Made by a program: the position numbers and the translations under genes
Notes under the pieces: model-generated
Database searches by the model: none
Seen by the model: the letters and a program-made list of their open reading frames with translations, nothing else
Told to the model about the DNA's origin: nothing
Part shown: in pieces, positions 16,122 to 25,099 of the stretch
Position numbering within the stretch: position 1 is the stretch's first letter
Layout of the letters: the number at the start of each line of letters is the position of its first letter
DNA from: Niveispirillum sp943371025
Lineage (GTDB): Bacteria; Pseudomonadota; Alphaproteobacteria; Azospirillales; Azospirillaceae
Assembly: GCA_943371025.1 (NCBI GenBank)
Contig: CALRTC020000021.1
Location: 1-64,000 of the forward strand
Direction: 5' to 3'
DNA length: 64,000 nt

Positions 16122-17184
16122 GGCCATCGCCCCCTTTGCCGCGCAGGTGGACCGGGAGATGCGGCGGCGACTCGACCTGTTCCTGACGGGGGTCGAACGC
16201 TATCGCCGGCATCCCTATCAGCGCGATGTGGAGGATGCGCCGACGGTCTGGCAGGAAGGGACGACCCGACTGCTGGAGCTGGGGACGACGGGCAGGCCGG
16301 TGCTGTTCGTCCCGTCCCTGGTCAATCGCGGCTACATCCTGGACCTGTCCTGGCGCAAAAGCCTGCTGCGCTGGCTGGCGGGGCAGGGGGGGGATGCGGC
16401 CGGCGGCGGCGGCGTCCGGCCCCTGCTGCTGGAATGGGGCTATCCCGGTGCCAGGGAACGCGCCTTCGACCTGACGGACGTCATCGCCGGTCGTCTGGTC
16501 CGGGCGCTGGAGGCGACTTGCGCGCGCGTCGGGGGCCCGGTCACCCTGGTGGGTTACTGCATGGGCGGGATGCTGGCCTTGGCGGCGGCCCTGCGGCGGC
16601 CGGATCTGGTGGCCGGATTCGTGGCCCTGGCGACACCATGGGATTTCCATGCCGATGATCAGGCGGCGGCGCAACGGACGGCGGCGCTGCTGGCGCCCTT
16701 CGCCCCGGTGATGCGCGTACTGGGTGAATTGCCGGTGGACGGGGTTCAGACCCTGTTTGCCACCTTGGACCCGTTGCTGGCGTTGAAGAAATTCAGCCGG
16801 TTCGCCGCGATGGACATGGCGGCAGACGATGCGGACGATTTCGTGGCGCTGGAGGATTGGCTGAATGACGGGGTCAGCCTGCCTGCTGCCATCGCGCGGG
16901 AGTGCCTGGCCGACTGGTATGGGGCCAATACGCCCGGCCGCGGTGAATGGCGCGTCGCCGACCAGCCTGTCCGGCCGGATGAACTGCGCTGTCCGTCGCT
17001 GGTCATCGTGCCGGCACGGGACCGTATCGTCCCCCCGGCGTCGGCCGCCGCGCTGGGGACCGCCATTCCCGGAGCCACCGTCTGGCAGCCGTCGCTGGGC
17101 CATATTGGCATGATCGTCAGCGGCGGGGCCAAGGCGAAGGTCTGGGCGCCGCTGCGCGAATGGTTGCTGGCGGGGGCGGGTTGA
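15880..17184 (+). CDS. phaC: Poly(3-hydroxyalkanoate) synthase (PhaC-like alpha/beta hydrolase)
   Basis: 434 residues; polymerises 3-hydroxyacyl-CoA into PHA. The lipase-like box is GYCMGG with the nucleophilic cysteine; the catalytic Asp is in VPARDRIVPP and the His in LGHIGMIVSG, giving the Cys-Asp-His triad. VLFVPSLVNRGYILDL is the conserved oxyanion strand. It is much shorter than class I PhaC (about 580 residues), lacking most of the N-terminal domain, which fits a two-subunit arrangement with the upstream overlapping gene. ATG 15880 is preceded by GGACGGAAAG. PhaR on the opposite strand completes the PHA locus. Confidence 0.88.
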   Translation: MTNRRPEPPGPPPLRQGPRPLGLHLGTGMAILLSSPAGLPLLNANWPHWHPTVRERAATLRQSLLQHLGGANPPDGPLPAEAIAPFAAQVDREMRRRLDLFLTGVERYRRHPYQRDVEDAPTVWQEGTTRLLELGTTGRPVLFVPSLVNRGYILDLSWRKSLLRWLAGQGGDAAGGGGVRPLLLEWGYPGARERAFDLTDVIAGRLVRALEATCARVGGPVTLVGYCMGGMLALAAALRRPDLVAGFVALATPWDFHADDQAAAQRTAALLAPFAPVMRVLGELPVDGVQTLFATLDPLLALKKFSRFAAMDMAADDADDFVALEDWLNDGVSLPAAIARECLADWYGANTPGRGEWRVADQPVRPDELRCPSLVIVPARDRIVPPASAAALGTAIPGATVWQPSLGHIGMIVSGGAKAKVWAPLREWLLAGAG

Positions 17185-17321
17185 CCTTTCCCCGTCGACG
17201 CCGCCCCTTTATGTCCCTACACTGCTGTCCCAGTCGGTTGGTGTGCGGCTGATCCTTGCCCTATCAAGGGTTTGGCTACCGTTCTTCATCCTGTCACCCC
17301 CGTTGATTCGAGCAGGCGTCC

Positions 17322-18569
17322 TTGGCATCCCGTCGCGTTCCGCTGTTCTTGCTGTTGTCGCCGGCCCTGCTGGCCGCCCCGGCATTCGCCCAGCAGAAGC
17401 AGCCGGACCCCAGCAAGCAGCTGCAGCAGGTTGAACGGGACCTGAAACAGGCGGACAAGACCAAGGCTGAACTGGACGCCAAGGCTGACGCACTGGAAAA
17501 GGAACTGGCCGATCTGCGCGCCCGTGCGGTCGAAGCGGCGGAGCAGCAGCGCGTGCAGTCCGACGAACTGGCGCGGCTGGAAGGCGCCCTGGCCGACCTG
17601 GGCGGGGAAGAGAAGGGGCGGCTGGCGAAGATCGAGTCCGATCGCGCCGCTCTGGCTGATTTGCTGGGCGCCCTGCAACGGCTTTCGCGCCTGCCGCCCG
17701 ATGCCATGATCGCCGCCCCGCAATCCCCCAGCGACACGGTGAAAAGTGCCCTGCTGCTGCGGTCTGCCGTGCCGGAATTGAAGAACCGGGCCGACGCCCT
17801 GTCGCGGGAGCTGCAGGGCCTGGTTGATCTGCGCCAGAAACTGGCGCAGCAGAAGGAGAAGACGGCACGGGCCGCCGAAAGCCTGGCCATCCGGCAGAAG
17901 GATCTGGCCAGCCTGGTGGCGCGGCGTGAGGACGTGTCGCGCGGCACCGACGCAGAACGGTCCCGTGTGGCAACGCAGATGGCGTCGCTGGCCGAACGGG
18001 CCGGCGACCTGAAGGAACTGATCGAGAAGCTGGAAGCGGAAAGAAAGGCCGAGGCCGCGCGCAAGGCCGAGGCCGACCGCAAGCGACAGGCGCTGGCCGA
18101 GGCCGAGCGTGAGAAGCGCGCCCGCGACAAGATCGCGGGCCTGAACCGTGCCCCATCGGAACCACAATCGGCCGGCATCCTGGGCGGCATGGTGGCACCG
18201 GTCGGCGGCAAAGTCGTGACCCGGTACGGTGAGGCAGACGAGGTCGGCGCCACCAGCCGGGGCCTGACCTATCGCGGACGGGCGGGGGCGGCTGTTGTGG
18301 CGCCTGCCGACGGGGCAGTGATGTTCGCGGGACCGTTCAAAGGATACGGGCTTCTCTTGATCCTTGAACATGCCAACGGATATCATTCCTTGTTGTCCGG
18401 CCTGGGACGTATCGACGCCCAGGTGGGACAGCGCGTGCTGGGCGGGGAGCCTGTGGGTCTATTGTCGGGTGATGGGGACCCGACCTTGTATTACGAGCTG
18501 CGGCGCGGCGGTCAGCCGGTCAACCCCGCGCGCGGCCTGGCAGCCTCCGACGGCAAAGGACATGGTTGA
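17322..18569 (+). CDS. EnvC-like murein hydrolase activator (degenerate M23/LytM domain)
   Basis: 415 residues: signal peptide (PLFLLLSPALLAAPAFAQQ), long coiled coils (about 25-115 and 160-280, rich in E/K/A/R), then a LytM domain (about 300-405). Peptidase metal ligands are missing: the usual HxH near the end is LYYEL and the first His/Asp pair is absent. So, like EnvC, it should activate amidases rather than cut peptidoglycan, acting in the periplasm during division. Start is TTG 17322 after an in-frame stop at 17304. It overlaps the next gene by one nucleotide (TGATG), so EnvC-like and CtpA are translationally coupled. Confidence 0.9.
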   Translation: MASRRVPLFLLLSPALLAAPAFAQQKQPDPSKQLQQVERDLKQADKTKAELDAKADALEKELADLRARAVEAAEQQRVQSDELARLEGALADLGGEEKGRLAKIESDRAALADLLGALQRLSRLPPDAMIAAPQSPSDTVKSALLLRSAVPELKNRADALSRELQGLVDLRQKLAQQKEKTARAAESLAIRQKDLASLVARREDVSRGTDAERSRVATQMASLAERAGDLKELIEKLEAERKAEAARKAEADRKRQALAEAEREKRARDKIAGLNRAPSEPQSAGILGGMVAPVGGKVVTRYGEADEVGATSRGLTYRGRAGAAVVAPADGAVMFAGPFKGYGLLLILEHANGYHSLLSGLGRIDAQVGQRVLGGEPVGLLSGDGDPTLYYELRRGGQPVNPARGLAASDGKGHG

Positions 18570-19945
18570 TGATGAGCAAGCTGTTCTCCAATGCCGCCAT
18601 TGCGGCCCTTCTGGCTTTCACCACGCCCGTGGTGATGATGCCAGAGGCTGGGGCGCGTGAACCGCTGAAATCCGAAACCTACAAGCAACTGGATCTGTTC
18701 GCCGACGTGTTCGAGCGTGTGCGCTCCGAATATGTCGAGGAAGTATCGGATGAGCAGCTGATCGAAGCGGCGATCGACGGGATGCTGACATCGCTCGATC
18801 CCCATTCCTCCTACCTGAACAAGAAGAATTTCGCGGATATGCGGGTTCAGACCCGGGGCGAGTTCGGCGGCCTGGGTATCGAGGTGACGACGGAAAACGG
18901 TCTGGTCAAGGTGATTTCCCCCATGGATGACACACCGGCGGCCCGCGCCGGCGTCCAGCCCGGCGACTATATCACCCATCTGAATGATGAACCGATCGTC
19001 GGCCTGTCGCTGAACGACGCGGTGGAGAAGATGCGCGGCCCCGTGGGCAGTGACATCAAGGTGACCATCCGCCGCCAGACCGCGGCGGAACCCATCCAGC
19101 TGAACCTGACGCGTGCGAGCATCAAGGTGCAGTCGGTGCGGTTCCGCGCGGAAGAAAATATCGGGTATATCCGTATCTCCAGCTTCAACGAACAGACCCA
19201 GCCGGGTCTGGATAAGGCCATGGCCAAGCTGAAGGAACAGATCGGGCCGAAGCTCGCCGGCTTTGTGCTGGATCTGCGCAATAATCCCGGCGGCCTGCTG
19301 GACCAGGCGGTGTCGGTTTCCGACACGTTCCTGGAAAAGGGACGGGAAATTGTCTCCACCCGCGGCCGCGGTGGCAAGGAAGGCGACCGTTATACGGCCA
19401 AGCCCGGCGATGTGGCCGAAGGCCTGCCGGTGGTGGTGTTGATCAATGGCGGCTCGGCGTCAGCTTCCGAAATCGTCGCGGGCGCGCTGCAGGACCATAA
19501 GCGCGCCGTTGTCATGGGTACGCAGAGTTTCGGCAAGGGATCGGTGCAGACCATCATCCCGTTGCAGGGGCAGCAAAGCGCCATGCGCCTGACGACTGCA
19601 CGCTATTATACGCCGTCGGGCCGGTCGATCCAGCAGCTGGGCATCACCCCGGACATCGAGGTGCAGCCCGCCAAGGTGGAAGAACTGGCCCAGGTGGCGC
19701 AGCGCCGTCGTGAGGCGGACCTGCCCAACGCCCTGCGCAACACCGACCCCGGTGCCAAGCCGGCCCAGCCGCCGGCGGCGACGACAACCCCTGCTCCGGC
19801 CGCCCCCCCGCCGGCGACCAGCAACACCCCCGCACCGGCGGCGGCCAACGACAGCGCACCGGCGCCCGTCGATTACCAATTGGCGCGCGCGCTTGACCTG
19901 CTGCGCGGCATCGCCTTGTTCTCCCAGGCAAAACATACCAACTGA
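18569..19945 (+). CDS. ctpA: C-terminal processing peptidase, S41 family
   Basis: 458 residues: signal peptide to about residue 28 (ending EAGA), PDZ domain (GGLGIEVTTENGLVKVISP, about 90-175) and S41 catalytic core. The serine lies in NGGSASASEI and the general-base lysine in SFGKGSVQ, the Ser-Lys dyad of CtpA/Prc. The C-terminal 60 residues are Pro/Ala-rich (PAQPPAATTTP) and end in a conserved helix (YQLARALDLLRGIA). It cleaves periplasmic substrates at the C-terminus, including peptidoglycan hydrolases in some species. ATG at 18569 with AAAGGA 8 nt upstream. Middle gene of the envC-ctpA-deacetylase operon. Confidence 0.95.
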   Translation: MMSKLFSNAAIAALLAFTTPVVMMPEAGAREPLKSETYKQLDLFADVFERVRSEYVEEVSDEQLIEAAIDGMLTSLDPHSSYLNKKNFADMRVQTRGEFGGLGIEVTTENGLVKVISPMDDTPAARAGVQPGDYITHLNDEPIVGLSLNDAVEKMRGPVGSDIKVTIRRQTAAEPIQLNLTRASIKVQSVRFRAEENIGYIRISSFNEQTQPGLDKAMAKLKEQIGPKLAGFVLDLRNNPGGLLDQAVSVSDTFLEKGREIVSTRGRGGKEGDRYTAKPGDVAEGLPVVVLINGGSASASEIVAGALQDHKRAVVMGTQSFGKGSVQTIIPLQGQQSAMRLTTARYYTPSGRSIQQLGITPDIEVQPAKVEELAQVAQRRREADLPNALRNTDPGAKPAQPPAATTTPAPAAPPPATSNTPAPAAANDSAPAPVDYQLARALDLLRGIALFSQAKHTN

Positions 19946-19961
19946 CCAAGCATCGCTGACC

Positions 19962-21308
19962 GTGGCCCTGTTTCCCTTCGCCAAGAACAAGAAGCCGAAA
20001 ACCGGCGCCAAGGGCGGCGAGGCCGATAGCGGCAGCGCGGCCATATTGGCGTCGCGCTTCGGCGTGAAACGGAAGGGCGGCGCCACCGCCCCCTCGTCCG
20101 GCAAGTCTGGCGTGCGCAAGGGGTTGGGCCGGCTGTTTGCCTTCGGTCGCCGCCGCGCGGCTGCCGATGCGCATAATGCTGGCGATGATCTGCTGGCCGA
20201 CGCGGATGAATTCAACCTCACGCTTCGCACCGCCAAGGAGGCGAAGCCCAAGGCCCCGCGCAAACGTCCGCCCCCCCCGCTGGTTGCGGCCCTGGCCGCG
20301 GTGCTGGCCTTGGCCGGGACCGCTGGCTGGCTTGCCATCATGGCGCCGACGACGATGGCGCGGCTGGAGGCGGCGCGGGGGCTGGGCAGCCAGGTGCCGG
20401 TGATGCTGCCTGACGGATCGCCCCGATTTGCCGATGCCGCGACTGCAGCCCCGGCGGAAGAGGTGCCGCTGGACCCCGTGGACATGCCAGTCACCCTGAC
20501 CCCGTCGCGCAACGACACCTTGCTGGAGCGGTTGCGGGTTGGGCGGGTGCCGCGCGTCGGGCCCGATGGCACTGCGCCTTGGCAATATTATGCGCGGCCG
20601 TTCCCGCAGGAGGATACGCGCCCGCGTATCGCGATTGTCCTGACCGGAATGGGCATGGCGGGGCAAGCGACCCACGCCGCCATCGACCGGCTGCCTGGTG
20701 CCGTGACTTTTGCCTTTGATCCGGGTGGGGAGAACCTTCAGGCCAAGGTGGATGAGGCGCGCTCGAAAGGGCACGAGGTGTTGCTGTCGGTGCCCATGCA
20801 GCCATTGGGTTTCCCGGCCAGCGACCCGGGACCCAACACCTTGCTGACCAGTCTTTCGGACGAGGAAAACACCCGTCGTCTGGAATCGAGTCTGGCCGCC
20901 TTCACGGGCTATGTCGGATTGACGTCCAAGACCGACAGCGGTACCGCGTTCCTGACACAGCGCGACAATGTGCGCGGCGTTTTCCTGCAAATCCAGCGTC
21001 GCGGGCTGATCTATCTTGACCTGTGGCAGGTTGCCGGCAGCAAAGCGGCCGCGGTGGCCAAGGAACTGTCCCTGCCGCGGGCACTGTCGGACCTGCAGAT
21101 CGACCGGGTTCCGTCGGCCATTGGCATTGATGCCCAGCTGGCACAGCTCGAACGGCTGGCCAAGGCCAATGGCGTCGCCGTCGGCTTTGCGGAAGTCAGC
21201 AATCCGGTCAGTCTGGAACGCCTGTCGGCTTGGTCAGCGGGGCTGCGCGACCGTGGCGTCGTGCTGGCGCCCGTCACGGCGGTGGTGAACCGTCAGGCCG
21301 ATCGCTGA
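19962..21308 (+). CDS. Divergent polysaccharide deacetylase family protein
   Basis: 449 residues. A basic, low-complexity N-terminus leads to a membrane anchor near 105-125 (LVAALAAVLALAGTAGWLAIM), then a Pro-rich linker and a divergent NodB-like domain from about 220 (RPRIAIVLTGMG, FAFDPGGENLQ, GHEVLLSVPMQPLG, TSKTDSG). In this family the metal-binding Asp-His-His set is altered, as seen in ordinary YibQ/DUF610 proteins. GTG start at 19962, 17 nt after the ctpA stop, fits the operon. The conserved envC-ctpA-deacetylase set points to a role in cell-wall remodelling at division. Confidence 0.88.
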   Translation: MALFPFAKNKKPKTGAKGGEADSGSAAILASRFGVKRKGGATAPSSGKSGVRKGLGRLFAFGRRRAAADAHNAGDDLLADADEFNLTLRTAKEAKPKAPRKRPPPPLVAALAAVLALAGTAGWLAIMAPTTMARLEAARGLGSQVPVMLPDGSPRFADAATAAPAEEVPLDPVDMPVTLTPSRNDTLLERLRVGRVPRVGPDGTAPWQYYARPFPQEDTRPRIAIVLTGMGMAGQATHAAIDRLPGAVTFAFDPGGENLQAKVDEARSKGHEVLLSVPMQPLGFPASDPGPNTLLTSLSDEENTRRLESSLAAFTGYVGLTSKTDSGTAFLTQRDNVRGVFLQIQRRGLIYLDLWQVAGSKAAAVAKELSLPRALSDLQIDRVPSAIGIDAQLAQLERLAKANGVAVGFAEVSNPVSLERLSAWSAGLRDRGVVLAPVTAVVNRQADR

Positions 21309-21311
21309 AGG

Positions 21312-21530
21312 TCAGTTCCGCTTGCCCTTTAGATAGGCCACGATGGCCATGGCATGACCATGGCCCAGGTCATACTCACTTTTCAGCCAATCGACGATCT
21401 GCCCGGCCTTCACGCCCGCCATCAACCCGCCCGCATCGGCAAAGCCTTTGCCAAATGCTTCTGCCCGCAATTCGTCCGCGGACTTGCCGGTTTTCGCCTG
21501 GATATTGGCAAGGTAAGCGTCGAAAGACAT
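21312..21530 (-). CDS. DUF4287 family small protein
   Basis: 72 residues: MSFDAYLANIQAKTGKSADE, then VKAGQIVDWLKSEYDLGHGHAMAIVAYLKG, which is the DUF4287 pattern (helical, YLxxIxxKTG and GHGHAMA). ATG at 21530 follows GAGGG with 7-nt spacing; the in-frame ATG at 21548 is too early. Function is unknown; some family members are fused to DUF5655. It is convergent with the deacetylase gene, with only 3 nt between the stops. Confidence 0.88.
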   Translation of the reverse strand: MSFDAYLANIQAKTGKSADELRAEAFGKGFADAGGLMAGVKAGQIVDWLKSEYDLGHGHAMAIVAYLKGKRN

Positions 21531-21629
21531 GGGCGAGCCCTCACGCATGGCAAATCCAGGCCGCAGCCTTGGACACCATGGTTAACATCCTGGATGGCGG
21601 TCTGACAATGATCGCTGCACGGCCACCCT

Positions 21630-21968
21630 TCAGCCGATATCAACCACCGCCTTGGACACCATAAGGGCGATATTGTCCCCCTCGACCTCAAGGGACTTGT
21701 CGGCGGTGCGGGGAAGGGGGATCTTCAACTTCCGGCAATAGACGATCAGCATGGCTGCCAGCTCGCTCTCCTCCATCTCGATCTGGCGATAGACGGTGGA
21801 GCCCATGGCCTGGATCTTGATGCCCAGAACCAGCGGTGTCTCGCTGCGGATCACGATGGGGCCGATCAGCCCTGGCGGCTGCTTTTGGGGAAACAGGGTT
21901 CGATAGGTCTTCAGGGCTTCCCGGATCGCTTCGGGCGAGAACAGGATATGGCGGCTGTCGACAATCAT
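21630..21968 (-). CDS. Conserved protein of unknown function, copy B of a two-member family
   Basis: 112 residues, soluble, no signal. It pairs with copy A at 2493-2864 through HILF at the N-terminus and EL-x-A-x-L-x3-C-x3-KIPLP-x2-ADKS plus the following LM strand. The N-terminal part (FSPEAIREALKTYRTLF) is helical in this copy. It is divergent from prpE across 213 nt. I see no named domain. Having two copies in one chromosome window suggests a family of some importance in this lineage. Confidence 0.75.
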   Translation of the reverse strand: MIVDSRHILFSPEAIREALKTYRTLFPQKQPPGLIGPIVIRSETPLVLGIKIQAMGSTVYRQIEMEESELAAMLIVYCRKLKIPLPRTADKSLEVEGDNIALMVSKAVVDIG

Positions 21969-22071
21969 TTACGCGGACTCACGGGGGGAAACGGGGCAGG
22001 TCGCGAATGCCGCAGACCAAGGTCGGGGATGAAAGCTGCAAGCGGTCTTGCTGATTTAGTTTCCAGTAGCA

Positions 22072-22089
22072 GACATGGGTTCCCATGTC
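22072..22089. promoter_or_regulatory. 18-bp palindrome upstream of prpE
   Basis: GACATGGG-TT-CCCATGTC is perfect in both 8-bp arms and lies 93-110 nt before the prpE ATG, in the divergent region shared with the unknown gene at 21630. It is a likely operator; no regulator is assigned. Confidence 0.5.
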
Positions 22090-22181
22090 AGTTCTTCTGA
22101 AGTCGTTCAAACGTACATGATGCCACGGCCCCAGGAGAACATGCCTTGGGGCATAGCACGAAAAGCAGGGGAGGCGGCGTG

Positions 22182-24086
22182 ATGACCGGGCGCTATCAGG
22201 AAGTCTACAATCAGTCCATGGCCGATCCCGTCCGGTTCTGGACGGAAGCGGCCCGCGACGTGGACTGGGACCAGTTCCCCACCACCATCCTGGATGACAG
22301 CGACAAGCCCTTCTACCGCTGGTATCGCGGCGGACGGCTGAATATCTGCCACAACGCCCTGGATCGGCATGTCGCTGCTGGTCGCGCCGATCAGGCTGCC
22401 CTGATCTATGACAGCCCCGTCACCAAGACCAAGACATCCATCACCTATGCCCAGCTGCTGGACCAGGTGTCGCATTTTGCCGGGGTGCTGCGCGACCAGG
22501 GGGTGGGCGTGGGCGACCGCGTCATCATCTACATGCCGATGATCCCCGAAGCGGTGGTGGCCATGCTGGCCTGCGCCCGCATCGGTGCCGTGCATTCCGT
22601 CGTGTTCGGCGGGTTCGCCCCGCATGAACTGGCGACCCGAATCAATGACGCCACGCCCAAGGTCATGGTGACGGCAAGCTGCGGCATCGAGGGCAGCAAG
22701 GTGCTACCTTACAAGCCCATGCTGGACGCGGCGATCGAACAGTCCACGCATAAGCCCGACAGCTGCATCATTTTCCAGCGTCCGCAGGTGCAGGCCAATC
22801 TGATCGCCGGCCGTGATGTTGACTGGGCCAGCGCCGCCGCTGCCGCCGAGCCGGCGGCCTGTGTGTCGATCGAAGCCACAGACCCGCTCTATATTCTTTA
22901 CACCTCCGGCACCACGGGCCAGCCCAAGGGCGTGGTCCGCGATGCCGGCGGCTATGCCGTGGCGCTGAAATGGACCATGGAACATTTCTATGGTGTGAAG
23001 CCGGGGGAGGTGTTCTGGGCCGCCAGCGATGTCGGCTGGGTCGTCGGGCACAGCTATATCGTCTATGGCCCGCTGCTGCATGGCTGCACGACGATCATCT
23101 ATGAAGGCAAGCCGGTGGGCACGCCGGATGCCGCCGCCTTCTGGCGCGTCATCGCCGACCACAAGGTCGCCACCTTCTTCACCGCCCCCACGGCCTTCCG
23201 TGCCATCAAGCGTGAAGACCCGAATGCCGAACTGATCGTCAACCACGACATCTCCAGCCTGCGGGCGCTGTTCCTGGCCGGTGAACGGTCCGACCCCGAT
23301 ACGCTGAACTGGGCGGAAACGCATCTGAAGGTGCCGGTCATCGACCATTGGTGGCAGACGGAAACCGGCTGGCCTGTCGCCGGCAATCCGCTGGGCATGG
23401 AATTGATGAAGGTGAAATATGGCAGCACGGCTGTCCCGTTGCCGGGCTGGGACATCCGCGTCCTGGCCGCCGACGGAACGGAAGTGAAGCGCGGCGATAT
23501 CGGCGCCATCGTCGCCCGTCTGCCCCTACCACCGGGCACCTTGCCCACCCTGTGGAATGCGCGCGACCGGTTCTACAAAAGCTATCTGGCCGACTTCCCG
23601 GGCTATTATCAGACCTCCGACGCCGGCTTCATTGATGATGACGGCTATATCTATGTCATGGCCCGCACCGACGACATCATCAATGTCGCGGGCCACCGCC
23701 TGTCCACCGGGGCAATGGAGGAGGTGCTGTCCGGTCACCCGGACGTTGCGGAATGTGCGGTCATTGGCGTGGCGGACGAGTTGAAGGGCCAGTTGCCGCT
23801 GGGCTTCATCGTGTTGAAACGTGGGGTGGAGCGCAGCCACGACGAGATCCTGGCGGAAGTCGTGAAGAAGGTGCGTGACGAGATCGGGCCCGTCGCCGCC
23901 TTCAAGCAGGCCCTGGTGGTGGAACGTCTGCCCAAGACGCGGTCGGGCAAGATCCTGCGCGGGACCATGCAGAAGATTGCCGACAGCGAAGCCTGGAAAA
24001 TGCCCGCAACCATCGACGATCCCATCATCCTGGACGAAATCGGCGATGCGTTGCGCCAGGCCGGTTACGCCCGTGCTGACAAGTGA
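22182..24086 (+). CDS. prpE: Propionyl-CoA synthetase
   Basis: 634 residues of the acyl-CoA synthetase (ANL) superfamily. It adenylates propionate and transfers it to CoA. The P-loop YTSGTTGQPKGVVRD, the A8/hinge region ARTDDIINVAGHRLSTGAMEE and the C-terminal TRSGKILRG with the acyl-adenylating lysine are all present. The N-terminus MTGRYQEVYNQSM is the typical PrpE start; the ATG at 22182 has GGGAGGCGG ahead of it. Propionate can feed PHA (3-hydroxyvalerate), linking it loosely to phaC. The prpBC genes are not in the window. Confidence 0.95.
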   Translation: MTGRYQEVYNQSMADPVRFWTEAARDVDWDQFPTTILDDSDKPFYRWYRGGRLNICHNALDRHVAAGRADQAALIYDSPVTKTKTSITYAQLLDQVSHFAGVLRDQGVGVGDRVIIYMPMIPEAVVAMLACARIGAVHSVVFGGFAPHELATRINDATPKVMVTASCGIEGSKVLPYKPMLDAAIEQSTHKPDSCIIFQRPQVQANLIAGRDVDWASAAAAAEPAACVSIEATDPLYILYTSGTTGQPKGVVRDAGGYAVALKWTMEHFYGVKPGEVFWAASDVGWVVGHSYIVYGPLLHGCTTIIYEGKPVGTPDAAAFWRVIADHKVATFFTAPTAFRAIKREDPNAELIVNHDISSLRALFLAGERSDPDTLNWAETHLKVPVIDHWWQTETGWPVAGNPLGMELMKVKYGSTAVPLPGWDIRVLAADGTEVKRGDIGAIVARLPLPPGTLPTLWNARDRFYKSYLADFPGYYQTSDAGFIDDDGYIYVMARTDDIINVAGHRLSTGAMEEVLSGHPDVAECAVIGVADELKGQLPLGFIVLKRGVERSHDEILAEVVKKVRDEIGPVAAFKQALVVERLPKTRSGKILRGTMQKIADSEAWKMPATIDDPIILDEIGDALRQAGYARADK

Positions 24087-24246
24087 AGGTGCGCTAATTC
24101 GGCAACAATCATGACGTTTTCTTTACTGATTGGGTTAGAGAACGTCCGTTGTCGATTGACCGCCCTGCGACTGAAACATAAGTTACAAGCGTTCGTTCGG
24201 TAGAGTTGAACGGGCGGGGCTTCAGGGAAACAGGGTAAAAAAATCA

Positions 24247-24276
24247 AGAGGGCCGCTGTTAAGGCGGCCCTCTTTT
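24247..24276. terminator. Bidirectional terminator between prpE and hsp20
   Basis: A 10-bp stem, AGAGGGCCGC / GCGGCCCTCT, with a TGTTAAG loop is followed by TTTAATTT on the plus strand and by TTGATTTTTTT on the minus strand, so it can serve both prpE and the oppositely read hsp20. The 160 nt between the prpE stop and the stem hold no convincing gene. Confidence 0.85.
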
Positions 24277-24345
24277 AATTTCAGCTCCAGGTGACGGTCA
24301 CGCAGGCATGGTCGCGACGGTTGTGGCCGCCGCGACCAGGTTCGA

Positions 24346-24807
24346 TCAGGCCGCCTCACGCGTCGGCAGGCTGGCTGACGGGGTGCTGGTGGCGATCTGG
24401 ATGGAACGGGGCTTCATGGCCTCCGGCACTTCCCGCACCAGTTCGATATGCAGCAGGCCGTTTTCCAGCTTGGCATTGGAAACGCGGATGTGATCGGCCA
24501 ACTGGAACCGGCGCTCGAACGCACGGCCCGCGATGCCGCGATGCAGATAGACCGCACCCTCGGCCTCCTTGGCCTTGCCCTGCACAATCAGCAGGTTGGG
24601 ATGCGCGGTGATTTCCAGATCGTTGAGGGAGAAGCCCGCGACCGCCATGGTCACGCGATACTGATCATCGCCCAACTTCTCGATATTGTACGGGGGGTAG
24701 GAATTGTTGGCGTTGTCGTCGCCGTTCAGCGCATTTTCCAGCAGACGGGTCATGCGGTCGAAACCGACGGTCGAACGGAACAGCGGCGACAGATCATAGC
24801 TACGCAT
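24346..24807 (-). CDS. Small heat-shock protein, Hsp20 / IbpA type
   Basis: 153 residues: N-terminal MRSYDLSPLFRSTVGFDRM, the alpha-crystallin domain from about 38 (YPPYNIEKLGDDQYRVTMAV) to 125, and the closing ELVREVP strand followed by a short tail. It is an ATP-independent holdase that binds unfolding proteins. ATG at 24807 has GGAGGATACCC directly upstream; a longer frame to 24891 is unlikely. A sigma32-like promoter may lie further upstream (see 24892-24920). Confidence 0.95.
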   Translation of the reverse strand: MRSYDLSPLFRSTVGFDRMTRLLENALNGDDNANNSYPPYNIEKLGDDQYRVTMAVAGFSLNDLEITAHPNLLIVQGKAKEAEGAVYLHRGIAGRAFERRFQLADHIRVSNAKLENGLLHIELVREVPEAMKPRSIQIATSTPSASLPTREAA

Positions 24808-24891
24808 GGGTATCCTCCACGAGCGATACGTTGCAGATCGGGACCCCCGATATCGGCCGGCCCCCTTTATTGTGGCGACCCGTGACCCCAT

Positions 24892-24920
24892 CGATTGGGC
24901 GTCACTGCCACAAATTTCAG
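24892..24920 (-). promoter_or_regulatory. Possible heat-shock (sigma32) promoter of hsp20
   Basis: On the minus strand CTGAAATT is followed 13 nt later by CCCAATCG, a loose match to CTTGAAA-N13-CCCCATNT. Position, about 85-113 nt before the hsp20 ATG, is reasonable, but the match is imperfect. Confidence 0.35.
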
Positions 24921-25099
24921 GTGGGAAGTCCCTGACGGGGCGTCAAGGCCCCGCCGATGGAAAAAGTTCCATGCCAAAAAAGTCCTTCAACTCCCGTGAC
25001 ATGTGCTTTCGCACCGGTTGTCAGACAGGGTGGCTCGTCGTTACAGTGATGTGACGGCGGGGCAGGCGCCCGTTGGCACAGAAGGGGAAGGAGAAGCGG

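Noticed and set aside
22079..22097. A third LexA-like site near prpE (GTTC...GTTC)
   Set aside because: The spacer is 8 nt, not 7, and it overlaps the better palindrome at 22072-22089.
24111..24203. 30-codon open frame after prpE
   Set aside because: No Shine-Dalgarno, mixed basic composition and no link to a promoter; it lies in the prpE 3' region before the terminator.
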